Notes: generated by a model from the letters alone, not told the origin. A stretch of 64,000 bases of DNA from Fidelibacterota bacterium (GCA_016845065.1 JAERTG010000032.1:1-64000), one strand, 5' to 3'. Counted from the first letter of the stretch, positions 44,220 to 52,864 are shown. Numbers and translations: made by a program.

Positions 44220-45301
44220 ATAATTTCTTTTTCACAGCACTCCGGATTTTAAGACTTTCAAAGATTCGTTACACAATCGGTGCAGAGTCACTTGTGGGGA
44301 TGCTTGAGTCCGATCTATATAAATACACACACAATCTGCGTCTTTATCTTTTTCCTACCTCCCCAATGAAACTGGTGCTGCTGGCCTTCAAACTTCTCCT
44401 TTCTGGAATAATTTTTAAACCAAAGTTTAATCATGGAAATCTTTACTTCAAATTGCGTTATAAACCCAGCCCTTTCAAAAAGGAAACAACCTTTATCAGT
44501 ATCACACCACTCAAGGCCACAGAAAATGGTCATGTCGCTTTTTTAGGTGGTCATGATACATTTTTTTCGAGTGAGGATTTGGATCAAAACTCTCTTCAAG
44601 CCTATATGGTCAACAATGAGACGCTCAGCGTCCCCCACGATTACAATCATTTCATGGAGAAATATCGTGGTGAGTTGATGTCCGGATTCTATCAAAAACA
44701 TCAAGTACAATTTGATTCTGAATCTGAAAAGGCAGCCGTGAAATTCATGCATAAAAACGTATCTGTCATGAATGAAACGGGCATCGATTTCTGGATTGAG
44801 GGAGGGACCCTTCTGGGGGCATTACGAGATCAGAAGTTGATTCCATGGGATCATGATCTTGATTTTGGCATGAAATTCAAATCTGAAGCTCAGATGATAC
44901 AACTCATTCGAAAACTGCGTCGACATTTCTATGTAAGCGTGCGGTCCTTTCCCAAAACATCCAAAATCTGGCATTTAGGAAAATATCGTGTTTTAAAGAT
45001 ATTTCCTCGAAAAAATTTGATATTCAAGGAAGCTCTATGTCTTGATCTCTTTGTCTACTACGAAGGGACACTTCCTGGCAAGGAGGAAATGGTATATAAA
45101 TATGTAGTATGGGATAGAAATGCCTACCACCGCAAAGAATTTTTTGACACCATCGATACACTAAACTTTTACGGGGGCGAAGTGCCTGTCCCGGCGAATG
45201 CGGAGCAATTTATTGAAGTTAAATATGGCAAGGATTGGCGGACTCCCATAAAGGAATGGAATGTTGCCCTGGATGATGGATCTATTTACAAAGAAGGCTA
45301 G
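44216..45301 (+). CDS. LicD-family protein with N-terminal extension
   Basis: A 361-aa protein whose C-terminal ~180 residues are a LicD domain: DFWIEGGTLLGALRDQKLIPWDHDLDFGMKF near 180-212, CLDLFVYY, and terminal VKYGKDWRTPIKEWN. The first ~165 residues have no recognisable family. They include a hydrophobic stretch (PMKLVLLAFKLLLSGIIF) and may anchor the enzyme to the membrane or bind the glycan. The start is TTG, overlapping the LicC-like gene by four bases. The GT29-like gene begins three bases after its stop. Confidence 0.85.
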   Translation: MNNFFFTALRILRLSKIRYTIGAESLVGMLESDLYKYTHNLRLYLFPTSPMKLVLLAFKLLLSGIIFKPKFNHGNLYFKLRYKPSPFKKETTFISITPLKATENGHVAFLGGHDTFFSSEDLDQNSLQAYMVNNETLSVPHDYNHFMEKYRGELMSGFYQKHQVQFDSESEKAAVKFMHKNVSVMNETGIDFWIEGGTLLGALRDQKLIPWDHDLDFGMKFKSEAQMIQLIRKLRRHFYVSVRSFPKTSKIWHLGKYRVLKIFPRKNLIFKEALCLDLFVYYEGTLPGKEEMVYKYVVWDRNAYHRKEFFDTIDTLNFYGGEVPVPANAEQFIEVKYGKDWRTPIKEWNVALDDGSIYKEG

Positions 45302-45304
45302 GTC

Positions 45305-45937
45305 ATGAGTGACATCAGCGTAAACGATCTACCAGTAGAGTATCAATCACTAATAAATGCATCAGTCCTCATCGTTGGAAACGGTCCCAGTGCAGCCGGT
45401 CATGAGTTGGGCAAAAAGATTGACAACTTTGATCAGATTATTCGTATTAATAACTACACAACATACAACATGGAATCACAGGTTGGATCCCGGACTGATA
45501 TTTGGGTCAATGGTGCCAATCAGGGATTAAAACATCGTACTGATAAGCCTGCTAAAATTTTAGTAATGATTCCCCCAGTTGTTCTCGAGCATAAGGGAGA
45601 TGCAATCCACACCCGTGTGGAGAGACGACTTGGAACCAAAGATTATACGCTTTTACCGATAGAGATCATGTCCCTGATGGAATCTACCAGTGGTATTGAC
45701 CGTCCTACAACGGGATTCTTTGCTATCTATTTTTGCTATCTCTTGGGTCTTGATATTACGCTACACGGTTTTGATTTTTTTGTTGGATCAACAGCCCATT
45801 ATTTTGATGGAAAATTGAAGCGCTGGCTTAAGGATAAAGGGATCATTCGCAAGGGTGGGAAACATGATGTGAGTGGGGAAAAGGAATTCGTTGAATCCCT
45901 CATTCATGAAGAAAAAATTAAGCTTCTGACTACTTAG
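45305..45937 (+). CDS. GT29-like sialyltransferase homologue
   Basis: A 210-aa protein with features of the GT29 sialyltransferase family. An L-motif-like block at 21-50 is VLIVGNGPSAAGHELGKKID plus NFDQIIRIN. A short S-motif-like block, RPTTGFFAIYFCYLLGLDITLHGFDFF (133-159), matches the PTTG...GF pattern, and HYFDGK (165-170) recalls the terminal HYYE-type motif. GT29 enzymes use CMP-sialic acid, and NeuA and NeuB homologues lie 1-3 kb downstream, so transfer of a nonulosonic acid to the surface glycan is a coherent role. It is shorter than eukaryotic GT29, with no membrane anchor. Confidence 0.72.
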   Translation: MSDISVNDLPVEYQSLINASVLIVGNGPSAAGHELGKKIDNFDQIIRINNYTTYNMESQVGSRTDIWVNGANQGLKHRTDKPAKILVMIPPVVLEHKGDAIHTRVERRLGTKDYTLLPIEIMSLMESTSGIDRPTTGFFAIYFCYLLGLDITLHGFDFFVGSTAHYFDGKLKRWLKDKGIIRKGGKHDVSGEKEFVESLIHEEKIKLLTT

Positions 45938-46800
45938 CTTCCGCGTTTAAGGGTGAGCAGAACCAAACCCGACAAGGTAATTACACCTCCGACAGCCACA
46001 TTCCAGGATACAATTTCACCAAAAAACAACCAGGCTAGAATTGATGCTAATATTGGTTCTCCGAAGGGCATGGCTCCAACAATCGTTGGTCGTATATACT
46101 TCACAGCATAGTTCATACTGTTATGGCCAATGAGGGTGGGTAAAATTACCAGACCTATAAGCCATTTGACATCGCTTGACATGAAATTAATGTCGGTACC
46201 AAAGCCAAGAATAATGAAAAACAAAGTTAAAGCAGCGAACATGTACAACCATCGTGTATACATGATATTAGTAATGTCTTTGCGAACGCTTTGGCCAATA
46301 AGAAGTACAACCGACATGAACGCTGAACTGGCCAGTGCATAGAGATTTCCAGTAGTAGCTTCGGTTCCCCAATCAAAGCCCGCTCCCTGGACAATGAATG
46401 CTCCAAAAATTGCAATCCATAACCCCAGTAATGCTGCTAGGGGTAACTTCCGTTTTAGAAAAAAACGTTCATAAATCAACGTAAACAGGGGTGCCATGGT
46501 AGCAAATAGAGTGGCATTCGCAATAGAAGTAAGCTTTACCGCCGAGTAAAAAAATGCAAAGTGTAACGCTAGAAAAATACCTGCTATAAGGATTGATGGG
46601 AATTTAGCTTTTTCCAGAGTTTTCTGAGGTTGGATTGTTCCATGTGTCCATAGCAAAGCCGAAGCACCGGCCATACGCCAAAATGCGATTGTGAGTGCGG
46701 CCATCTCTGGAAGAAAGCGTGCAATCGGACCTCCAAAACTGACGCCTAGTAGTCCGAATCCAAGGATGAAATAGACTTTTTTACTCATGGGTTTCAACAT
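45934..46800 (-). CDS. DMT-superfamily (EamA) transporter
   Basis: A 288-aa drug/metabolite transporter with ten hydrophobic helices in two EamA repeats (for example VYFILGFGLLGVSFGGPIARFL, TLFATMAPLFTLIYERFFLKRKLPLAALLGLWIAIFGAF, GAMPFGEPILASILAWLFFGEIVSWNVAVGGVITLSGLVLL). It is the only minus-strand gene in the glycan cluster and overlaps the GT29-like gene end by four bases. LicB choline permeases also belong to this superfamily, so choline uptake is possible. Generic EamA exporters are as likely. Confidence 0.88.
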   Translation of the reverse strand: MLKPMSKKVYFILGFGLLGVSFGGPIARFLPEMAALTIAFWRMAGASALLWTHGTIQPQKTLEKAKFPSILIAGIFLALHFAFFYSAVKLTSIANATLFATMAPLFTLIYERFFLKRKLPLAALLGLWIAIFGAFIVQGAGFDWGTEATTGNLYALASSAFMSVVLLIGQSVRKDITNIMYTRWLYMFAALTLFFIILGFGTDINFMSSDVKWLIGLVILPTLIGHNSMNYAVKYIRPTIVGAMPFGEPILASILAWLFFGEIVSWNVAVGGVITLSGLVLLTLKRGS

Positions 46801-46918
46801 AATCCAGGTTCATCACATGAACACGTGCTGATTCGCGGAAGTCCATCGATGTCATCGTCTGTCAGGAAGTAGTTAAAATTGTGGGCTGTGATAAGCGCCT
46901 CTCCATATATATTGCAGG

Positions 46919-47602
46919 ATGTCAATTTTTTGCATAATTCCAGCTCGCGGCGGTTCCAAAGGGGTTCCTCACAAAAATATTGCTCCATTTATGGGGCGTC
47001 CTTTGATTAGCCACTCTATCATGTATGCACTTGATTCCAAGTTGGTTGACCGTGTATTTGTTACAACGGATGATGAGCAAATAGCCAATATATCAAAGGA
47101 CGATGGTGCTGATGTCATACCGAGACCAACACATCTCGCAGGTGACACAGCCACCACAGAATCGGCTATCTCACATGCCATCGAGTGGTGGCAATCACGG
47201 GAAATGAATCCATCCATTATTGTTTTGCTCCAGGCCACGAGCCCTTTAAGACCCGCAAGTTCCCTGGACAAGGCCCTGGTAAAGTTTCAAACAGAAGCTT
47301 TTGATTCCTTACTTAGCATCTCCCCCACTCATCGGTTTTTCTGGAAAGTGGACGGATTAGAGGCGCGGGCTCAATATGATTTTAAGAATCGACCGAGGCG
47401 TCAGGATATGACTGAGGCTGACATACGATATGTTGAAAATGGTTCCGTCTACATTTTTTCAATGGACCATTTTAAGCGCACTGGAAATAGATTGGGGGGA
47501 AAGATAGGGTATACTGTCTTTCCTGAGGAATTCAGTCCTGAAATTGATACATCAAGCGATTTTACTTTGTTGGAAGAGATTGCTAAAAACTTAAATAGAT
47601 AG
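46919..47602 (+). CDS. neuA: Acylneuraminate cytidylyltransferase (NeuA-like)
   Basis: Activates a nonulosonic acid with CTP to give the CMP-sugar. The 227-aa protein has FCIIPARGGSKGVPHKNIAPFMGRPLI, then RVFVTTDDEQIANISKDDGADVIPRP, LLQATSPLRPASSLDKAL and RYVENGSVYIFSM, all NeuA/NeuF/PseF family markers. It is followed 17-30 bases later by the NeuB gene. Which acid (Neu5Ac, legionaminic, pseudaminic or KDN) cannot be told. Confidence 0.9.
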   Translation: MSIFCIIPARGGSKGVPHKNIAPFMGRPLISHSIMYALDSKLVDRVFVTTDDEQIANISKDDGADVIPRPTHLAGDTATTESAISHAIEWWQSREMNPSIIVLLQATSPLRPASSLDKALVKFQTEAFDSLLSISPTHRFFWKVDGLEARAQYDFKNRPRRQDMTEADIRYVENGSVYIFSMDHFKRTGNRLGGKIGYTVFPEEFSPEIDTSSDFTLLEEIAKNLNR

Positions 47603-47631
47603 ATTGTTATAATAAGATATTGGAGGATGCC

Positions 47632-48681
47632 TTGCCAACTTTACAACTGGGTTCACAAAGAGTAGGAAATAGTGAGCCAACGTATATTATCGCGGAAATT
47701 GGTATCAATCACCAGGGCGAGGTAGAAACTGCAAAAAAACTCATTCAAGAGGCTGCTGATGCAGGGGCTAATGCGGTAAAATTTCAAAAGCGCAGCATTA
47801 AAAGAATCCTGACTCACGAAGGTCTGGAAATGCCATATGATAATCGTAATTCATTTGGCAAAACCTACGGCGAACATAAGAAGGCTCTGGAACTCTCCGA
47901 GGATGACTATCAGGAACTGCTGAATTATGCCACTCAATATAAAGTCGACTTTATCGCTTCTGGTTGGGATGAGGAGAGTATCGATTTTTTAGATAATCTA
48001 GGAGTCCCATTTTTTAAGATGGCCTCAGCAGATTTGACCAACATACCATTGCTTAAACATACTGCGAATAAGAGTAAACCCATGATTCTATCAACTGGTA
48101 TGGCAAACATGGAAATGGTAGAAACAGCCGTTAAAGCGGTTAAGCCTTATGGTATACCCATATGCATTCTTCAATGTACCTCAACGTATCCCTCCAAATT
48201 CGAGGAAGTCAATCTTGGCGTAATTGATACATTTAAAAAGACTTTTCCTGATGCTGTGATTGGTTACTCAGGTCATGAATTAGGTATTGCCATTACTGAA
48301 GCCGCCGTTGCTCTTGGGGCTAAAATTGTGGAACGTCACTTCACTCTTGATAGGACCATGAAGGGTGGCGATCATGCTGCATCGCTTGAGCCTGGTGGTT
48401 TCTCAAAATTGGTTCGGGATATTCGTCACATTGAAGCCGCCATGGGTGGTTCGACCAAGAAAGTTCAAGAATCAGAATCGCCTATTTTTAAAAAATTGGC
48501 GAAAAGTGTAGTGTCTCAAGTAGATATTTCCTCTGGTACCATGTTAACTAGAGATATGCTTACGACTAAGGGTCCTGGAACAGGGATTTCGCCGGCAAGA
48601 TTGGATGAGCTTCTCGGGAAAACGGTTGTAAGGGACATCGCAGCTGACGTGGTACTCAAGGATGAAGACATCAACTGGTAA
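47632..48681 (+). CDS. neuB: N-acetylneuraminate synthase family (NeuB-like)
   Basis: Condenses phosphoenolpyruvate with a hexosamine or mannose derivative to make a nine-carbon 2-keto acid. TIM-barrel residues: YIIAEIGINHQGEVETAKKLI, AVKFQKRSIKRI, FFKMASADLTNIPLL, ILSTGMANMEM, ILQCTSTYPSKFEEVNL, GYSGHELGIAI and ERHFTLDRTMKGGDHAASLEP. A C-terminal SAF antifreeze-like domain follows. The start is TTG at 47632, because GGAGG sits five bases upstream; the TTG at 47620 lies before it. The KdsC-like phosphatase comes next, which favours a 9-phosphate product. Confidence 0.93.
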   Translation: MPTLQLGSQRVGNSEPTYIIAEIGINHQGEVETAKKLIQEAADAGANAVKFQKRSIKRILTHEGLEMPYDNRNSFGKTYGEHKKALELSEDDYQELLNYATQYKVDFIASGWDEESIDFLDNLGVPFFKMASADLTNIPLLKHTANKSKPMILSTGMANMEMVETAVKAVKPYGIPICILQCTSTYPSKFEEVNLGVIDTFKKTFPDAVIGYSGHELGIAITEAAVALGAKIVERHFTLDRTMKGGDHAASLEPGGFSKLVRDIRHIEAAMGGSTKKVQESESPIFKKLAKSVVSQVDISSGTMLTRDMLTTKGPGTGISPARLDELLGKTVVRDIAADVVLKDEDINW

Positions 48682-48693
48682 TCAGGAGTACAA

Positions 48694-49191
48694 ATGATAT
48701 CTGAGCAACTTCAAGCCAAAGCAAGGAAAATCAAACTTGTTGTTACTGATATTGACGGTGTTTGGACCGATGCAAAAATATATTACACAGCTGAGGGCGA
48801 ATTATTAAAGGCCTTTAGCTACTATGATGGTATGGCTACAGCTTTATTGACCAAGGCCAGCATTAGAACTGCAATCATAACTGGAGAAAATTCTCAACCA
48901 GTTGCCCGAAGAGCTGAAAAGCTAAAAATCGAAGACGTTTTCCTTGGTATTCATGATAAACTTGACATCTTCGAAACGCTTTTGGAGAAATACGATCTAG
49001 AACCATCTGAAGTGGCCTACATTGGTGATGATGTAAATGACTATTCAGTTATGCAGGTAGCAGGTCTTACTGCAGCGCCATCCAGTACCCCAGCGTTTCA
49101 TATCCTTAAGCCAGATATACTTCTTAGTAGAGCGGGAGGTGATGGTGCATTTCGAGAGTTTGCTGATCTCATCATAGCATCTCAACAATGA
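48694..49191 (+). CDS. KdsC-like HAD phosphatase
   Basis: A 165-aa HAD phosphatase of the KdsC family (tetrameric C0-type, Kdo-8-phosphate or KDN-9-phosphate phosphatase). Motif I is VVTDIDGVWTDAKIYY (DxD), followed by RTAIITGENSQPVARRAEKLKI and motif III YIGDDVNDYSVMQVAGL. Next to NeuB it probably dephosphorylates the 9-phosphate of the condensation product, as reported for Bacteroides KDN biosynthesis. A Kdo role cannot be excluded, because the next gene is KdtA-like. AGGAG precedes the ATG; its stop overlaps the next start (ATGA). Confidence 0.88.
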   Translation: MISEQLQAKARKIKLVVTDIDGVWTDAKIYYTAEGELLKAFSYYDGMATALLTKASIRTAIITGENSQPVARRAEKLKIEDVFLGIHDKLDIFETLLEKYDLEPSEVAYIGDDVNDYSVMQVAGLTAAPSSTPAFHILKPDILLSRAGGDGAFREFADLIIASQQ

Positions 49192-50459
49192 AACTTCTTT
49201 TCTATCTACTTTACAATCTTCTTCTTTTCCTGGCCTTACCTGTATTATGGATTAGTGCTTACTTTAATGAAAAACTAGCAGGAAGTTTATCTGGGCAAAA
49301 AGATATAATTTCAAGAGTTTTACGTTTTAACGATTTAGTTAAGTCTAAACCTAAACCTGTTATCTGGACCCATGCAGCATCAGCCGGTGAATTTGAGCAA
49401 ATGCGTCCAGTCTTAAACAGACTTTCAAAGCTTGATTTATATATCTTCCAGACATTCACTTCTGCAACCATTTATTACAAAGCATCACATAATGATATGT
49501 TTGATGGCGTGAGTTTCCTGCCCTGGGATCTATTTTCTCGAGTGAATCGTTTCGTTACACTGCTAAAACCAGCTATTTTTATCAATACGAGACATGATAT
49601 CTGGCCCAATCTTCAGCTTTTGCTACACAAAAACCAGGTAAGAAATGTACTAATCAATGCGAACCTCTACCAGGATTCAAAGAGATTGATTCCTGGTCTT
49701 CGTGGTATTAATACTATAGTATTCAGTCATATTGATCAAATCTATACTGGATCTAAATCACTCAAATTATTATTAGAGCAGATCTATAGTGGGCAGATCG
49801 AGGTTGTAGGTGACTCACGGTTCGATCAAGTATATGAGCGCTCGTTAAACAATACCGAAATGTTGATAACATCGGATTTTATTTCTGACCGACGGGTCGT
49901 TGTGTACGGGTCGGTTGGTTCCAGTGACTTAAAAATCATCACCAGGTCCATTGCTAAACTCCTAGTAAACAAGGCATTTACACATATTATTGTGCCCCAC
50001 GAAACGGCTGAACGAGATCTCATCCCCTGGGAAACCGAGCTTTATCGACAAAAAGTAAAATCAATACGTAGAAGTGAAATTGAACAATATAAAAATGAAT
50101 CTGTCATCATTTGGGATAGTGTAGGTCAGTTAGCTGACCTGTACAAATACGCAGATCTTGCATTTATTGGAGCTGGTTTTGGCGCTGGTGTACACTCAGT
50201 TACTGAAGCAGCTATTTATAATGTCCCCAGTGCACATGGTCCCAATTACGACATCCTCGCTGAAGCCATTGAGTTAGTCGAAAATGATCTTTCATTTGTA
50301 ATTAATGAAGTTGATGACCTCACTGCTTTTCTAGAAATGGATCAAGAAGACCTCGTTAAGATCTCAACCTCAATCGAGAAGTTTGTTGACGAGCGCCTAG
50401 GTGCTACAGATAAAATATTCAATATCGAACCACTGCTTCGTTCTCTTACTCTACGATAA
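49188..50459 (+). CDS. KdtA/WaaA-like 3-deoxy-ulosonic acid transferase
   Basis: A 423-aa GT-B protein related to Kdo transferase WaaA. An N-terminal membrane segment (LLFYLLYNLLLFLALPVLWISAYF) is followed by VIWTHAASAGEFEQMRPVL (WaaA WxHAxSxGE, with the catalytic Glu), FLPWDLFSRVNRFVTLLKPAIFI, DIWPNLQLLL, VLINANLYQDSKR, VVGDSRFDQV, then GAGFGAGVHSVTEAAIYNVPSAHGP. It may transfer Kdo to lipid A or, given its neighbours, a related ulosonic acid. It ends inside the convergent PNGase F-like gene (14-base overlap). Confidence 0.88.
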   Translation: MKLLFYLLYNLLLFLALPVLWISAYFNEKLAGSLSGQKDIISRVLRFNDLVKSKPKPVIWTHAASAGEFEQMRPVLNRLSKLDLYIFQTFTSATIYYKASHNDMFDGVSFLPWDLFSRVNRFVTLLKPAIFINTRHDIWPNLQLLLHKNQVRNVLINANLYQDSKRLIPGLRGINTIVFSHIDQIYTGSKSLKLLLEQIYSGQIEVVGDSRFDQVYERSLNNTEMLITSDFISDRRVVVYGSVGSSDLKIITRSIAKLLVNKAFTHIIVPHETAERDLIPWETELYRQKVKSIRRSEIEQYKNESVIIWDSVGQLADLYKYADLAFIGAGFGAGVHSVTEAAIYNVPSAHGPNYDILAEAIELVENDLSFVINEVDDLTAFLEMDQEDLVKISTSIEKFVDERLGATDKIFNIEPLLRSLTLR

Positions 50460-52137
50460 AATTTAGAAGTAGCTCCTGTCCAAAATCTGATGGGAATGTT
50501 ACAAGCGTATCCCCTTGTACTGATTCAATCTGGACTAATCCATCTGTACCCACTTGCTCCGGTGCTGAATTTCTGTTCCACCAGTGTCGTGAAATACCAT
50601 CCTCCTTATTATCATTAAACTTAAACTGATAACTTCCTCTTGAGAGGTTGACTGGTATCCTATAACTTGTACTGTCCTCAAAATCACTCATATCATACCA
50701 CACTAATCCAGATACATCACTTATATAAAACTGGTTTTCAGAAGCTCGACCCAGATTGTTGGTTTGTATTGATAGTATGAACTTCTGAGGTAGAATCTTG
50801 GCTGGATCATAAGTGGATCTTAAAACATTGTTCCCAGGATAATCATCGTTTCGTTCATTAGAGAGCTGGACCTCCACCTCAAATACACCAGTCTCTCTCA
50901 TTTTTTTCCATGGGAGGGCAGGCAGCGTGACCTTCTCAGACTCGAGAAAATCCAATTTACCTTTCCAGAGTATCTTCTTCTTTCGTTTCCCTCTCAAACC
51001 ATATTTAATGATGAGATCCTTAAGAGAATATTCGCCTCGGTTTTGGATTATTATTATTGGATTACCAGCAGATGGATTGAGTCTCGAATAACTATCCTTC
51101 GAGCTTGGTACAAGTATATCTACTATAGCTACATCATATTTAAAATTTGGCCTGCCATAACTAAATAACTGATGACTCATTCTAAGCGTACCATCTTTTT
51201 CACCATTATTTCGAAATGGCTCAATACTGTAATCCAATGTAATTGTATCTCCAGGGTCAACCATTGATGTTAGCTCAAATTCATGTTCATCCACCTTTTC
51301 TCCGGGACACCAACCAGCCCTATCAAAGGGCCAGGTTCCTCCCTGGGGATATATAGGATTGTTCCCACAATCCTTCCATACAATCCATTTGTAAGTATGC
51401 CAACCATTTAATCTATATGTATGTGATTTACTGTCCCACTCACAACAATTATTGGATCCGGAATGTCCATGTCCTGAGATGGTAGCCTTAAGCCTGAACG
51501 CTTCAGCTTCCTCTGATAAATTGATCACTCTCTCCTTTAAGAGGCTGTCTGTGGCGAGGTGCTCATACTTATACTCACCGTAGGGATATACATTTTCAAC
51601 GGAGATGACCTTTCGTGCTGGCTTTCCCTTTATAAACAAAAACTCCAAGTTCAATAATTCTTGATTGTTTCCAGCAATCAACTCACGTGATCCTTTTAGT
51701 AGTGGCGCATACTCGGTAACTTCATATATCCACTTCCAGCCTGTCGATCCACCGAGATTAAGTCGTTTTCCATAAGGTGTTACAAAACTTCCCAGCGTAA
51801 ATAACTCCAAACTATCACCTTGGGGTACCTGGATAAATGTGTTCCATATGTAGTCCCACTCGCCACATGGGTACTTGTCAGCTGCAGTTGCAGAATCACA
51901 TTTTAAAGTTTGAATCATGAAGATTTGAGACCACTCATGCTCATCATCAGGAAAATCAACAACAGTTTTATATTGTGCATTCCAGCCCACGGGACTTGTA
52001 TCTTCAAATGTAATTGGATTTAGTTTTAAAGTATCTCCTGACCATATCTGCCCATAGCACAAATTAGAGGTCAATAAAAATACTTTTAGGGTTAAAACGA
52101 TTACCATGATAAAACTTCTGAATATCATCGTACACAT
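50446..52137 (-). CDS. Exported PNGase F-like protein
   Basis: A 563-aa exported protein with the two-domain fold of peptide-N-glycosidase F, which removes N-glycans from asparagine. Signal region FIMVIVLTLKVFLLTSNLCYG. Matches: KYPCGEWDYIWNTFI (the D60 region of PNGase F), ISGHGHSGSNNCCEWDSKSHTYRLNG (the region of the second catalytic Glu) and PQGGTWPFDRAGWCPGE. About 230 further C-terminal residues (IVDILVPSSKDSYSRLN...SIQTNNLGRASENQFYISD) look like additional beta domains. Activity is plausible but not certain. It is monocistronic. Confidence 0.83.
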   Translation of the reverse strand: MCTMIFRSFIMVIVLTLKVFLLTSNLCYGQIWSGDTLKLNPITFEDTSPVGWNAQYKTVVDFPDDEHEWSQIFMIQTLKCDSATAADKYPCGEWDYIWNTFIQVPQGDSLELFTLGSFVTPYGKRLNLGGSTGWKWIYEVTEYAPLLKGSRELIAGNNQELLNLEFLFIKGKPARKVISVENVYPYGEYKYEHLATDSLLKERVINLSEEAEAFRLKATISGHGHSGSNNCCEWDSKSHTYRLNGWHTYKWIVWKDCGNNPIYPQGGTWPFDRAGWCPGEKVDEHEFELTSMVDPGDTITLDYSIEPFRNNGEKDGTLRMSHQLFSYGRPNFKYDVAIVDILVPSSKDSYSRLNPSAGNPIIIIQNRGEYSLKDLIIKYGLRGKRKKKILWKGKLDFLESEKVTLPALPWKKMRETGVFEVEVQLSNERNDDYPGNNVLRSTYDPAKILPQKFILSIQTNNLGRASENQFYISDVSGLVWYDMSDFEDSTSYRIPVNLSRGSYQFKFNDNKEDGISRHWWNRNSAPEQVGTDGLVQIESVQGDTLVTFPSDFGQELLLNFIVE

Positions 52138-52244
52138 CTCAATAGTTTTATGTTATATCTTTTCAAAATAAACGACTCACTTATTCACATGATATTTCAT
52201 AGTAATTGTGAGGCGATTATTCATATCCCAATTTACGATAGAGC

Positions 52245-52745
52245 TTATCCTAGTTTAGCAGCAACCTCATCATAATTTGGCTCATCAGAGATAACTGGAA
52301 CCTGTTGAGTGTAGGTCACAGATCCGTCACTATCCACCAAAATAACTACCCTTGAAAGAAACCCTTTCATAGGACCATCTATAACCTGTAGTCCATAATC
52401 CTTACCAAACTGACCCGTCTCAAAATCAGATAGGGTGGTCACATTTTCCAAGCCTTCAGCACCACAAAACCGTGATTGTGCAAAGGGTGTATCTCTGGAA
52501 ATGCAGAGCACCTTTGTGTCTGGTAGTTTGCCAGCCAACTCATTGAAGTATCGAACGGAAGCTGCGCAGGTTCCCGTATCAAGACTCGGAAAAATATTTA
52601 GCACCAATCTTGAGCCCGTGAAATCTGCCAGTGTAACCCGACTCAGGTTTTTTGCGACAAGCTCAAACTCCTTTGCTTTTGAACCAACCACAGGTAGCTC
52701 TCCAATCGTGTGTACAGGGTTGCCTTTCAGTGAAATTGTAGCCAT
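52245..52745 (-). CDS. tpx: Thiol peroxidase (atypical 2-Cys peroxiredoxin)
   Basis: Tpx reduces hydroperoxides using thioredoxin. The 166-aa protein has the peroxidatic Cys60 in IFPSLDTGTCAASVRYFNE and resolving Cys94 in SRFCGAEGLENVTTLSDF, which is the Tpx spacing. KDYGLQVIDGPMKGFLSRVVILVD is also conserved. The residue before the Cys is Thr-Gly-Thr rather than the usual Thr-Pro-Val, a small variation. The ATG follows a GGAA-type ribosome site. Assignment is firm. Confidence 0.95.
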   Translation of the reverse strand: MATISLKGNPVHTIGELPVVGSKAKEFELVAKNLSRVTLADFTGSRLVLNIFPSLDTGTCAASVRYFNELAGKLPDTKVLCISRDTPFAQSRFCGAEGLENVTTLSDFETGQFGKDYGLQVIDGPMKGFLSRVVILVDSDGSVTYTQQVPVISDEPNYDEVAAKLG

Positions 52746-52864
52746 TATTTTTCCTTCAATTATTGTTAGCCTTAATAAACTCCTTGTGGAATTATTAAAC
52801 GATCCAATCTAACCCTTTCAAATTAATTGAACATGGGAACATGTGACAACTCGTTTATAGCGGG

